Shown: positions 51,701-60,651 of the stretch, in pieces
How positions within the stretch are numbered: position 1 is the first letter of the stretch
Layout: each line of letters starts with the position of its first letter
Assembly: GCA_004352715.1 (NCBI GenBank)
Contig: SCFE01000006.1
Span: 496,037 to 560,036 of the forward strand
Direction of reading: 5' to 3'
DNA from: Hofstenia miamia
Lineage: Eukaryota; Xenacoelomorpha; Acoela
Length of the DNA: 64,000 nt
Notes under the pieces: model-generated
What the model was told of the DNA's origin: nothing
The model's input: only the letters and a program-made list of their open reading frames with translations
Database searches by the model: none
Translations under genes and position numbers: made by a program

Positions 51701-54615
51701 CGCAAAATTGTATTGGNNNNNNNNNNNNNNNNNNNNNTTTGTTAAAATCTTTTGTTGTGTTGCGGTATTAGCAAAGTGATAAGAATAGCCAAAATTCTAT
51801 CCAAAGTTATGCTTTGGGGAGCACTGTCAAATTCGTAATTTTATTTGAAAATTATATCCGAAGGAACGATTAACAGTAAAACATATCGCAAAATTGTATT
51901 GGAGTTTGTTCCATATGCAAATGCTTTATACCCTAACGGCTGGATATTGGAGCAAGATGGCGCAACCCCTCACACTTCCCATAAAACAAAATTTTCATGC
52001 CTGAACGCGACATTCAAATTTTGCAGGGGCGACCAAAATCTCAAGATATCAATCCGATGAAAACCGTGTGGACAATACTCAAGAACTTCATGGAAAAGAA
52101 AAATCCACTCATGCAGGCGACATTAGTAGAAAAAATCAAAGAATCGCAAAATGAAATTTCGCCGGTCGTAAGTAGAAATGGGATGAACTGTATAAATCAA
52201 CTTATATCTAAAGGCTTAGCAAACAACGGAAAATTTGTAAAAACCTGAGCCTTGTGTTTATAGCAAATTCATTTTGCTATTCCTACCACTTTTCTGTTTG
52301 CAAATATACTTATCCGTTTGTCTGTAATTTAATTTTTCTGGGACCCATTCTTTTGCGACAAGGTATATAATCTACATACATATATCTGACATTAGCATAA
52401 TGTTTAAAATTAAAACAAAAAAAACATTCAATACCATGCCCGCCTTCTAAACAAGGAATTTATGTATTTTGAAGAACCCTCCGATTATATAAACCTTAAT
52501 ACGGCCAAATTCGCCAATGTCCTGACTACTATAACACTTTCTTTTGTAAATATACTCTAGAAAAGACTTTCTATGACGGAACAACCCCGATTTTCAGAAA
52601 GAGCAGTTATAAGTATGTTTTTACATGAAACATGACAACATGAAACGATTTATATGGAATATTACTGGTATGGTTGTAGCTAAATAAGATAGAGAACATT
52701 AAGTGCAGAACTGTGACAAACAAGCACCTAGGGAATATTGTTCAAAAGTAAATGAAACACTTACATTCATAAATTATGTTGCTTCAAAAGATTACACTCT
52801 CCACAGTTAATTATGTTTGTAAATACCAACAAATATGACTTAAATATTTATTGAAAAGTTTTGAATTTCAACTGATTTTTCTCAGTAGTATTAAAATGGA
52901 AAAATACAATGAATATGATGTTACATTATAAAATCCTGTGAAATGCATGACATCAAAAATTAATTCATACATAAAGTCATTTTCATGCGTTCCCGTCTAA
53001 TTCTATATTAAAAGATTGTAATTGAAAAAGTGAGAGAACATCGGAAAAATCATTTAATAAAATCTAATGACTCAATTTTCAATAATTCGCATCAAAGAAA
53101 TGTCAATGAACATAATTCACTTTCTAGAATATTAAAAATTCTAAAAAACGAATATCTTAACAAAAGACGTTTTGTCGTGTGCTAAGTGAATCTTGCCTTA
53201 CCTTGGAGAAAACATTATTAGATTTCGTATTAACCATGACTTGCAGTTACCAAATCTTTAAACAACCCATTTGTATTAAATTGATTATTTTTTATATACT
53301 GACATAGTCATGAATGAGTTAGTATCACTAATTTGAACTTATAAGTAAGGCAACCATAACTGCTATTTCTGCCATTTGAAAATTTAATTTTTTGGTCAAG
53401 CCATTATTGTTGATGCTGTTAGGGAGTTAAACGACATGAAATTAACCTTGACAATGAATGATCCTACAGGAATACTGACATTTGGGAGACTCAAGGAGTA
53501 TCATGGCGAGTTCAAAAGAAAATATTGAAGAAAAAGGAATGCAACAAGCCTTTAAAATTTCACCTTCCAATGCTATGTCAATTCTGATGATAATTACCAT
53601 TGAATTTTCCTGAAAATGTAATATCCTGTTGAAAATGGTCATAATTAGTTTCGTGTAATAGCAATACATCGAATTTAAATTTGATTATCAATACTAAAAC
53701 AATAAAACATAAATGGTCCAGAAAAATTTTGCACAATGCATAACACCCATATACAAATAGGCTGTATTGTAGGATTAAGTGCAACGATTTTAAGGTCAAT
53801 TCTGCGGGAATTTAGAGTAAATTTCCAAGATTTTAAGGTCAATTCGATAGCTCTATTAACAGAATTTTAAGGTCAATTTTGTGGATGCTTACTTATAAAA
53901 GAGTGCCCGCAAAGTCTCTTCTACTTGCAATGCAATAAAAACCGTATTCAATAACTGTTGTTTCATTATCAAAACAACACAGCAATGAGAAACACTCATA
54001 ACATGTAGTAATTATTGTAGATTTCTTATGGAAACAGTTTGAAATAATTGAGAACAACCAAATACATGTAACAGTAGGGTGCGACATAATTTGCAAAAGC
54101 ATTTTTTCGAAAAGTTGGGATTTTCACGTGATAAAACCATGCGTTTTAAAAAAATAAGTGTTCTATAAACATTTTAGATTAAACAAAACAAAGCAAATGC
54201 CATAAAAAGCAATTAATTTTTAGACAACATATGTTCGAATGCGTGTCTTAGATTGCAGATATTGCCAATAGCAATACTAAGCAATAAAAACCAACTTTAT
54301 TTAGATGTTGCATAAATGAAAAATGAAAAATGAAATGCGTCATTACATTTAGCAAAAAATCTCCAAAGTGTAAATATGAAATAATAAAGTACAACTAGTG
54401 AGGACAACGTCGGGCTTTCACTGGATAGAGTTGAATAGACGATTTAGATATTTTTCTTTTACGCTGTTTCAGTGGCGAGGCTGAGGAGGGCTTAGGGGGA
54501 CAAACCCCTAAAATTAATATAGCCAGTCCCAATACAACTGCATTGGGTTTTGTCAATAATAGGATAAACACACTGATTTTTACAAGTAGATATATACTAA
54601 TAATCATATTTATTC

Positions 54616-54656
<41 letters not shown>

Positions 54657-57600
54657 GTTACAAGAGCTCTAGCCCCCTAAATATTACAATATTACATGTC
54701 AGCCTCAACCCTGCTATTAATTCAATATTTTCAAAGTTTGTATTTGGAATTCAAAAACAACTTAAAAACAGTACAGATAAAATGTAATTCACACCATGAT
54801 TGGTTTATTGGGAAGATTAAGCTTACGGTCTTCAAATGTTTAGATCATATCGGATGCTGATAGGAAATTCTGGTGTTCAACAAAATTTAGAGCCTCAAAT
54901 TCTCATACAAGCTACATTATTTGACTAAATACCGTGCTGATGCAAAACAAAAATAAAAAAATGATGTTATAGAGCAGTGGCGTCAAACCTGGGTGCGAAG
55001 GGGGCTTAAGCCCCACTGTTTCTTAAATACTGAATTTTTTGCATGTGATGTTATCAAGATTGTATCTGTTCTTTAAACTTTGCACTCGTAGTTTTATAGC
55101 GAATTGCTACGCAATTTTTATTATTATTGTACTTTTACAAAAAATTCCAGATTATTATTTTTGTAATTCACAAATGACAGTTTAGAGAAATAATTTGCTG
55201 AAATTTCATATATAAATGCTAACAATAAAAACAATGCTTCAATATTTCTTTCTATGTCCAAGTAAAAGCTATTTGCAAACTGAAATTTTACTGAAATTTT
55301 ATGGTAATTCAACAAAGCCAGGAAAGACCAATAAATGCTAAAAATGTCTTCCCAAAATAATACAAACTGAAAAAGGTAAAAATTCAATCTTGAATAATAA
55401 CCAACGTTGAGTCAAAAATATTTATTAGCATCTACGAATTATTAAGATATAATAAATTAAGCAATATTTTGAAGTATGCTAATTGTTGCAAAGAAGTATG
55501 CCAATTGTTGCAAACGTATATAGTTCATTATTCAATGCAGTTATTTACAAATATTTGTTTTCTTATTTTACCTTGTCAAAACGTATAATATGCGTGCAAA
55601 TTTAGTATAATGCTGCAAGCATAATTTTATCAAAATTCCACATTGTAAACTATTTCTTTGCTAGAAATCGATTTTCATAAAACATAATTGGGTAAAGAAG
55701 CAAACCAATTCTTCCTTGGATGTTTGAGAGCATATTGTAAAACGGTTATGGTAGAACATAATTTCAAAACGCAAATGAAAGAGGAGGCACTTCTCTATTG
55801 CGTTGTTTTTTCATATTTTATAAAAAATTTATGGGAAATTTAATCTAAAACAACCTGAGCCAAGGACACATCTATTCGTGAATGTGCACAAACGTACTGT
55901 TGAAAATATAGACTAAGGCATATTCCTGTGGCTGGGGTACTTGGAAAGATTCGCTATTTATCGTTGAAAATTTCGATTTCTTTGATAAAGACTTAAATAC
56001 ATTTCACACTTAACATTCAGATAATTCTAAAGTTTAGAGCACATGGGAGGAACGCCGAACTTTAGCTTTAATGTTTCCTTATATGTATAAATAGGCTTCC
56101 CAAACCAGATGATTCAGAGGCATTAACGCCAAAAGCATAAAGGTTGAAGAAATCGTGCAAAGTCACGCCATAACGGGATCATGATCTAGATAAGAGATAC
56201 TCCCTATTTTGTGATGAACTCGGGAGTTATGAGTGCTTTAAATTTTTCTTCAAGAAATTATAAAAATTATGAAATTCCAAAGATGTTTGAGGTTAATGAT
56301 GTCTAATTCCTTACCCATTCTCACATAAAAATTTTTTGAACTTCAAGCTCCCTGATTTTTGAGGGGTTGACGCGACTGTTGTAGAGTTTACAGGAAAAGT
56401 ACATTTGCATGTAAATTAATGAATTCATAGCTTAAACAATCTAGTTTAAGCGTGGGAAGCAATAAAAATAAAATACATCTCAAAATTTTAGTTGTCCCAA
56501 TTGGCGCATAGCCACCTAGTGAAATATACGTTTGGCAGAATAATATAAAGATGCATGTGTAAAAATTTATGATTTTCCAACAACTACTTTAATAACATGA
56601 GAAATAACCATAAATAATTTATGCTAAGGTAATGAATAAGAAATTTTGACAACGGAAAAGAGTTTAATAAAGTTCCTTTGGAGAAGGAAATACAGCTTTC
56701 AATGTATACAGTGAAATAATTGCAACTGCTGTAAAATTGTGCACCGTTTTCACAACAAATAAATGAAAAATAAATAATTATAAAGAAAGAAAAATTGAAT
56801 GATGAAAAGACGCATACATGCCAAAGATATGGGGCTGTATGTCATTCTTATTGAGATGAGCATAAACATCTGGATCGTGGTAGCGAAAGTGCTTGTCCCA
56901 TGTATTGCTAATGAAGCGAACAACTGCTGAATTGGAGTCGCACGGGCTATCCATTCGCCGGAACTAGGATAGGAATCATTAACTTTGACTACTAATAACA
57001 TTGAAATAAAAAATGTTCGAAGAAGCCTATGAACTACATGCGGCTGCATTGTTTTAATAGAAATTTCGTACTTATGTATTTTACTTGAAACGAAAACCTC
57101 TATTTCGCGTACACGCTATAATGAGAACTCTAAGATGCACTTTAAAAACAAAGTGGTCTCGTTTCATTATCTTGAAATCTATACTTTTTAACATTTTCTA
57201 AAGGTTTCTTAAACAATAATTAAAAATGATACTGGAAAATCTTAATATTACAAAATCACGTAAACAGCATAACGCAAATAAATCTTTGCCTAAATCCTTG
57301 CACATATCTGTCTCTGGCTACTCCAATATCATCGAATTTATGTAATGACATAATTGGAAGCAATTATTGATTTTCATCAGAAGATTTTGTAGGGAAAACC
57401 GGAGTTGACATAGTGTTCAAATTTTCGATTTTTTGACAGATGACAGATTAGTTGGGAACCGGTTTACTAACGCGCAATTACATTTTGATTGACACAACAT
57501 CTGTAAACAACAAGTGATTGGAATCTGAAGTTGAAATATTTCAACTTAAATAATTGAGGGTTTCCGAATCCATTGGGTACTTGAAGTAACTAAGCAGCGA

Positions 57601-60600
57601 AAAACTCGAGTTTTAACTTCGTTCAAACTATTGACATTTATCAACTGATTAAAAAGCAGATGGTGTGTTCAGACTATCAATTTCTATCAGCTGAAAAATT
57701 GACAAACGATTAAAATCTATTGTCTAACAGCAAACCGCCAGCAAAAACATGGGCTTAAGGTTTTCCATCTGCAAAGCCAACAGTAAACCGTGAAAAATCC
57801 ATTTTGATACCCTGCCACTGACTAGATTTTACAGTGAACAGATACTTGCGACGCCATAATAAATCATCAGTTGTACTTCTTTAACAGATATTGCGATACC
57901 ACTGTCGATAACTATGTTCTTATCAAAACTGTTTGTCATTGGCCGCTATGCTGAATATTTATGCATCGTCAAAAAAGTATATTTTATAGCCTCCAATTTT
58001 TCTTTAATGTGTTGACAAAAATTATTTTCAAAATCTTAGCGTACATTAATCCAGTATTAATTACCGTTTCATTGCCACTGCAACATTTTGAAATTGTTGA
58101 ATAGAATTCTGTAAGTAGTTTCTGTTGAATTTCGATAGTTGGCAATCTACACACGAATTCGTGAATAAAAGTAATAATTTTTTGGCTAAAATGGTAGGTT
58201 ATGCATTTCCTGTTCAAATTGTAAATACAAATAGTTCTGCAATGGTTGTTTGATATCAATGCGATCTTACCCTAACATAACTACCAATAGAATTTCACCT
58301 CAATGGCTATTTGCCATCAACCCAGTAAATTTGTGCAAACTAAGGTTTTGGATGAAACCGGCTGATGTCCTTGCTCACAAATAATTATAATAAAAAAGTA
58401 TAGCATATATACATCTTCATAGCCTGCACAGAATAAATAAATTGCAATTCATTGCACAAAATTAGAAAAAACACAATAGAATTTGATTACATTATTCTTC
58501 AATTTCGAGAGAAGGACAATTAACTTTTCAAATACGGTAACTAATATTATCTGTAAAAATACACGATGACTACGCACTGCATCACTAGAGCAAAATCTCA
58601 ACTTACAACCGACCCTGAAATATTTTGTAATGCATTTAATTTCGATTTTTTTCACACTATAATTATGATGGTAAAATTCACAAGCTGCAGGCAGGCATGG
58701 ACAAAAAACTGATTGCGAATGTGATGATAACCAAAGTTTTTATTAAATTGATTCTAAGCCCAACTTGAACCTGGACTTTTTGTAATCATGACCCGATTAT
58801 TTCTTAAATTAATTTTTTCCCATATTATCAACTTAGCTGAATGGTCCTTAGGTGTTGTTGTCTGTTAAATAAAAAATTAGAAACAAAAATGGACAGACCC
58901 GCAAATGAAAATTAATTGAATTGAAACCCCAATCAACGGTTTTAATCGGAGAACAAAATTTTGTGCACTCTTGAACTCCGATAAAAGAACACCAAATTTA
59001 GTTGAAAATCTCCGAATATAAAAAGTGATTAACTAAATTGTATCTTACGATAAAAACAGAAACGTTGAAAACAGGGAAAGATTATATTTGGTGACAATCA
59101 ATTCCCTTGAATTCCTTTCATTTCGTAAAATATTTCCTTCCATTTGACATGACATCTGTCAATTTTATCATTAAATAAAACAAAATATTATTATTCCAAT
59201 TGATATATAAACTACTACTTTTCACCAATTACCATTAATGTTATTTCGAACCGATGTTGCTATTGGTGAAGATATTAAAATCAAATAGGATCCAACATGT
59301 GCAGAAAATATCAAAATCTCAATATAAGTAACACATTGTTTTTGATAGCATTAATATGGAAGAGTAGATTTTCACTTCAAAACCAACGTAAATTGCAATG
59401 TACCGTAGCAGATGTTTTTTTACAATATCTATGGTAACTAATGTAATAAGAAAACGTTACATGAAATATAATATCACTTTATGAATTCCCAACTGAGTTG
59501 TGATTATGGATGTGAACTAGAATTGTTTAGTATAAGAAGATATTAAATAATATAATGTATATAGACTGTTCATTCAATTAACTACAACTCTTCAATGAAG
59601 AAATTAAGACAAAAAAAATTTCTGACATCACACAGCCAAGCAAAAGTTAAATGTCTAATATTTAGTGACTTCATTATTGGTCAATTTACAAATCCACGCA
59701 AACAATGATCAGTTGCTAATAAGAATGTTTAATAACTCCCTTAAAGATGTCTAACCTAATAACCTCTAAAATCCTGAATGACCCATCAAATTGCAATGCA
59801 TAAATGTCTTGATGAATAAACCAACACTTTTCCAACATGAGAATGCGGAAAATACCAAAACTCCAGTTCTAACATGTAATAGCTTCATGAAAAAGAAAAA
59901 TTAAGTACATGTAGATGCATGCAAAAACTTGGACAAAGATCTCGTCACAAATGGCCTCAATAAAAATCAAATTGTCCTTTTCACATTAGGAATCACGATA
60001 CTAGATTTTTTGATTCCTAAGCTGCAGACAACTGACTGTAGTAAAATGTGATTTGAGTGTGAGGACATATTCTCCTATCTCTATACATTGATTTACAAGT
60101 TAAAATAAAAAGCCCATCTTTCAATATTATTCCAATTTTTGTTTTTAATGATATTCATAATCAATATACTAAAACCAAAGATTTTCATCAATGCATTAAA
60201 CTAAAAACTTTTTCATGATTGGCAAAAATCAATAGAAGAACTTGGCAAAGACACCTGAATTGATGTTGCCTTATCCTTATAAGAGAAAAGTTAGCTACGT
60301 CACTAGACTAAAAAATATTACATAGGATGTTGATAAAACAACGTGAACGAAATATGAGAATTAAATTGAAACGGGAAGCTTTTACGTACATACAAATTAG
60401 TTGAATATTTAGGGAAATATTAAGACAAAGTGCAAAAATTAAATGACATCAACGGCGCTTAAAGACAACGCAAATAATTCGAAAGCAGAAAATCAATTTT
60501 TGCTATCTTATGCAAATTTCCGTATGAAAATAAAATATTTCCAGACGCTTTTGAAAACTCATTAGTGGAGATAAACATTAATTACCTTGGCTTTAATCTG

Positions 60601-60651
60601 TCTAAAGAACGATTCATCGTACTGGAACCACACACCGGCCGACTTCATTAG
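30691..60651 (-). CDS. TBC1D5: TBC1D5-like Rab GTPase-activating protein, 3' ten exons (5' end outside window)
   Basis: The span covers ten exons on the minus strand: 60586-60651, 56818-56963, 49876-50018, 40073-40179, 39461-39472, 39072-39219, 37874-37953, 37192-37279, 37074-37150 and 30691-30945. They total 1122 bp with matching phases at all nine junctions and one terminal TGA, giving 373 residues. The first half matches the C-terminal part of the TBC domain (RWLRLMFSREF, then an LWD..FA motif, as in human RW.RLLFGREF and VVWDALFA). The end carries SLAGLKQVRDILNGSLK, nearly the human SLAGLKQIKDILKGSL block that is specific to TBC1D5. The catalytic arginine and glutamine fingers of TBC domains lie in upstream exons not present here. 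Known family role: RAB7 GAP working with retromer/VPS29 on endosomes and in autophagy. Introns are large (up to 9.7 kb) and full of transposons. No poly(A) signal was identified after the stop. Confidence 0.93.
31675..33369 (+). mobile_element. Tc1-like transposon with terminal inverted repeats
   Basis: TIR cores TGCCGTGCAAAAGTATTG at 31679 and its reverse complement near 33328-33350 bound a decayed transposase gene. The outer right end (CCAGTG followed by TA at 33370) differs from the left (TA then CAGTGCC), so the exact boundary on the right is uncertain. Inserted in the last intron of the TBC1D5-like gene in opposite orientation. Confidence 0.8.
32046..33026 (+). pseudogene. Tc1-like transposase, frameshifted
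   Basis: Reading from the HTH (RIIALHEYTTKSSRDIAADL, then STVVRTIKRY and SGRPKVTT) through DDE motifs: VMVSDKSSF (first Asp), FQQDSAPCH (second Asp), ELNPIEHLW (Glu). A frame shift lies at about 32580-32597, where the second frame resumes as SVMAWGCFS. A stop lies at 32879-32881, before the C-terminal LAGKRFTNLATF, which ends NKGYPTKY. An ATG upstream at 32028 is followed at once by stops, so the N-terminus is also damaged. Inactive copy. Confidence 0.85.
34331..34446. repeat. Subterminal periodic array, left side of the IS630-like element
   Basis: Six AT-rich motifs such as tcgaattaaaa, ttgacttaaaac, ttcaaattaaaag and tcgatttaaaat recur about every 15-23 bp. They are the reverse-complement type of those at 35745-35860, as expected for inverted subterminal repeats around the transposase gene. 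Confidence 0.55.
34528..35691 (-). CDS. IS630/Tc1-mariner-type transposase, uninterrupted ORF
   Basis: A 387-codon ORF with no stop or frameshift, starting at ATG 35691; a TTG two codons earlier is less likely. The N-terminal third looks like helix-turn-helix DNA binding (WRTVAIACGCNVNTARRW). The DDE catalytic domain follows: first Asp in YYQDYSNLNMFCRR (the usual DET/DES is DYS here), second in VVVDNAPAHSD, and Glu in SPIEFFW, 34 residues after the second Asp (DD34E spacing). It lies inside an intron of the TBC1D5-like gene on the same strand. Both flanks carry arrays of about 21-bp periodic AT-rich motifs in opposite orientation, suggesting subterminal binding sites. It could be a recently active element or a retained transposase; I see no host fusion. 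Confidence 0.85.
   Translation of the reverse strand: MSSDIPLSQLDKGNILPVRKRGVQKDTKRGKYNNAPIEAKRRIIKAAEDFEDWRTVAIACGCNVNTARRWVVTGEGCLDSKSRGGAKPELQKFRQCHREYTISILEENNKVTLKYLADKLKHHPDPRIAIDLSISTIQRHLDGVCFTLKKTVGLPIDVNSNINKTKRKAFVESILRFTSEHKSIYYQDYSNLNMFCRRLEGRSICGRRCKSTLPNSKGPTVHCIALYNNQGVAYQEIQEGSIKKDYYLDWMVRALEHVSQRVKLTEVVVVVDNAPAHSDIELLLPYHLRNVTILRLGPYSGPLSPIEFFWSAVKFKTKELNAFRQAQILDDPPIGTTLMRYRLNQMRDIFQEAIMYADGPIHAITYFQHAQKQYGRVMAGEDLLFGE
35745..35860. repeat. Subterminal periodic array, right side of the IS630-like element
   Basis: Six units starting ttttaatttga, tttcgaatttga, tttttaaattga, attttaaatcga, tttaatttga and tttttaattcg, each followed by 8-12 unrelated bases, give a period of about 19-23 bp (two helical turns). 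It starts about 50 bp upstream of the transposase ATG, so it may also contain its promoter. Confidence 0.6.
37074..37150 (-). CDS. TBC1D5: TBC1D5-like exon with LAGLKQ block
   Basis: A 77-bp exon (phase 1 in, phase 0 out), acceptor ccctttag, donor gtgtgc. It encodes TLQSVVQENQSSDEQ followed by LFVSLAGLKQ, against human NIQDVILQENLEKEDQ and ILVSLAGLKQ. An alternative acceptor 11 nt further in (ttgcag) is in phase 0 but would break the join with the upstream exon. Confidence 0.9.
37192..37279 (-). CDS. TBC1D5: TBC1D5-like exon with CxYCA motif
   Basis: An 88-bp exon (phase 0 in, phase 1 out), acceptor cgtttag, donor gtaaga. It reads LLSAKCSYCAAQLESHI, matching human DLDAMCKYCAKVMDTHL just upstream of the conserved C-terminal block. 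This exon fixed the start of the next one at 37150. Confidence 0.88.
37339..37375. repeat. (TA)n microsatellite
   Basis: About 18 TA units in a TBC1D5-like intron, close upstream of the exon at 37192-37279. Confidence 0.9.
37874..37953 (-). CDS. TBC1D5: TBC1D5-like exon, linker
   Basis: An 80-bp exon (phase 1 in, phase 0 out), acceptor tcttttag, donor gtatgt. It encodes a polar stretch including SDKRSSLANIFTRKPSFN. It joins the preceding exon through a GAC codon. No family motif is recognised; it is placed by phase and splice signals. Confidence 0.78.
38642..38692. other. Perfect 15-bp inverted repeat, GC-rich
   Basis: CCATTGAGGCGTGTC at 38642-38656 and its exact complement at 38678-38692, with a 21-nt loop, in an intron of the TBC1D5-like gene. 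GC content is well above the surroundings. Confidence 0.6.
39072..39219 (-). CDS. TBC1D5: TBC1D5-like exon, basic/serine-rich linker
   Basis: A 148-bp exon (phase 0 in, phase 1 out), acceptor tgttttag, donor gttagt. It encodes a segment starting KFDRPLSLQLPNKAK, then DRSPTKKKVTPRSRSFFN, a low-complexity basic/serine stretch. The human protein has a comparable disordered region after its TBC domain, but sequence identity is low. The exon is accepted because its phases fit both neighbours. Confidence 0.78.
39461..39472 (-). CDS. TBC1D5: Predicted 12-nt microexon of the TBC1D5-like gene
   Basis: GCAACTCAAAAG (Ala-Thr-Gln-Lys) sits between a pyrimidine-rich acceptor (ttttctttttctag) and a donor gtatgtc. 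It is phase 0 on both sides, so it can be included or skipped without changing the frame between the exons at 40073-40179 and 39072-39219. Inference from splice signals only; no transcript evidence is available here. Confidence 0.6.
39877..39903. repeat. (TA)n microsatellite
   Basis: TA run in the intron before the microexon. Confidence 0.9.
40073..40179 (-). CDS. TBC1D5: TBC1D5-like exon after the TBC core
   Basis: A 107-bp exon (phase 1 in, phase 0 out), acceptor ctctttag, donor gtaagt. It reads NSDSNACLRILLKHP and ends in ALHLANPK, against human SSNYQTCLGLLMHYP and ALFLRDPK. The join across the 9.7-kb intron restores a leucine codon, as expected from the alignment. Confidence 0.9.
40696..40934. 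other. Assembly gap (239 N) inside a (TA)n tract
   Basis: Both flanks are TA repeats (40679-40695 and 40935-40959), so the gap is probably simple repeat. Confidence 0.95.
41577..41806. mobile_element. hAT-like MITE remnant
   Basis: The left end GGTGTGCAACTGGCGGTTCG with cgggccacaatccagcccgc nearby, and the right end whose complement reads CAGGGGTGTTCGTGGAGGG, resemble common hAT termini. The flanking 8 bp (gtgaagat, ctctagat) match only partly. Confidence 0.55.
42879..42904 (+). promoter_or_regulatory. TATA-like promoter of copy A
   Basis: TATTGCGCAAC followed 5 bp later by TATAAATACTC; both blocks and their spacing recur in copy B although surrounding bases differ. Confidence 0.4.
42934..43005 (+). 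other. Short conserved ORF start in copy A
   Basis: Twenty-three codons, MLHYTVWKWVVISQ..., 40 bp after the TATA-like box. Copy B starts MLFHTVWKWVVSLQ; three of the shared valine codons differ only at the third base. Could be a leader/upstream ORF or the start of a signal peptide. Confidence 0.3.
44906..44971. other. Hairpin of pre-miRNA size
   Basis: TCACAAAATATAGCAAC and GTTGCTACATTTTGTGA pair over 17 positions with one mismatch around a loop of about 15 nt; weaker pairing extends the stem to roughly 24 bp. It lies in the 9.7-kb TBC1D5-like intron. Could be a MITE core. Confidence 0.4.
45729..45758. repeat. (TA)n microsatellite
   Basis: TA run in the 9.7-kb intron. Confidence 0.9.
46148..46269. 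mobile_element. 122-bp hAT-type MITE
   Basis: Ends CAGGGTAGACAAAACGTG and, inverted, CAGGGTTTGCATGTTTTG; flanks cctggttc (46140-46147) and tctggttc (46270-46277) match in 7 of 8 positions. It contains the perfect palindrome GTTTTAAACGTTTAAAAC at 46184-46201. Confidence 0.8.
46900..47640 (+). pseudogene. Possible hAT transposase C-terminal remnant
   Basis: Broken frames give LIEATYETLLFYIQQLVFDI and later LNLLLESRNTNCMND, reminiscent of the ER..E......L..FL and FN...QS..P..H.L part of hAT transposases. Weak pattern match with many stops. Confidence 0.3.
48645..48715. other. Imperfect inverted repeat, MITE-like
   Basis: gggtggttagacgtgtgatt and aatcacatagtctaaccgccc pair with small bulges. 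A related gttagaccatgtgattg at about 48581 suggests a nested or decayed MITE. Confidence 0.5.
49253..49278 (+). promoter_or_regulatory. TATA-like promoter of copy B
   Basis: ATATTGCGCAAC then TATAAATACTC, conserved with copy A at the same distance from the short ORF. Confidence 0.4.
49312..49380 (+). other. Short conserved ORF start in copy B
   Basis: Twenty-two codons beginning MLFHTVWKWVV, 44 bp after the TATA-like box; diverges from copy A after the first 14 codons. Confidence 0.3.
49876..50018 (-). CDS. TBC1D5: TBC1D5-like exon, end of TBC domain
   Basis: A 143-bp exon (phase 2 in, phase 1 out), acceptor tgttttag, donor gtaaga. The split codon from the previous exon gives IRWLRLMFSREF, against human LRWVRLLFGREF. 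It continues through RLWDGVFAYSS and LINYIFIAILIL, matching human VVWDALFADG and LVDYIFVAMLLY. These are conserved core TBC positions. Confidence 0.93.
51717..51737. other. Assembly gap (21 N) with duplicated flanks
   Basis: 51552-51716 and 51738-51902 are the same 165-bp sequence, so this is an unmerged overlap. Confidence 0.95.
51786..52248 (+). pseudogene. Tc1-like transposase C-terminal remnant
   Basis: SKVMLWGALS, then WILEQDGATPHTSHKTK (second catalytic Asp), then after a shift DINPMKTVWTILKNF (the NPIE.VW region, with Glu changed to Met) and a C-terminus ending KGLANNGKFVKT. The left part is duplicated across the small N gap. Inactive. Confidence 0.75.
53787..53878 (+). promoter_or_regulatory. 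Three copies of ATTTTAAGGTCAATT
   Basis: The 15-mer occurs exactly at 53787, 53830 and 53864. It contains AAGGTCA, the monomer site of nuclear receptors such as the ERR/FTZ-F1 type. Function is inference; it may simply be a degenerate tandem repeat. Confidence 0.3.
54470..54713. mobile_element. hAT-like MITE remnant with (TA)n inside
   Basis: The left end CAGTGGCGAGGCTGAGG and the right end, inverted, CAGGGTTGAGGCTGA share most bases; both are followed by a ttaggggg block. No matching target duplication is seen. Lies in an intron of the TBC1D5-like gene. Confidence 0.5.
54975..55020. mobile_element. Possible hAT-type terminus
   Basis: CAGTGGCGTCAAACCTGGG followed by the palindrome GGGGCTTAAGCCCC resembles the ends of the MITE at 4274. 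The other end was not found. Confidence 0.35.
56818..56963 (-). CDS. TBC1D5: TBC1D5-like exon, mid TBC domain
   Basis: A 146-bp exon (phase 0 in, phase 2 out) from acceptor tatcctag to donor gtatgc. It contains DPDVYAHLNKNDIQPHIFG, matching human DIELYMHLNRLEIAPQIYG in the TBC domain. A longer reading in another frame of the same stretch is a shadow. Confidence 0.9.
57000..60585. other. TBC1D5-like intron, nothing recognised
   Basis: Bounded by the exons at 56818-56963 and 60586-60651. AT-rich, only short ORFs, no transposon recognised. Confidence 0.6.
60586..60651 (-). CDS. TBC1D5: TBC1D5-like exon (first in window)
   Basis: A 66-bp exon, phase 0 to 0, between an acceptor ending cgtgcag and a donor gtaatt. 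It encodes 22 residues starting LMKSAGVWFQYDE, which align with human TBC1D5 LMETAEPWFSTFE. The preceding exon, expected to end near the human AVFSQ, was not found between 60652 and 64000 on this strand. Confidence 0.85.
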
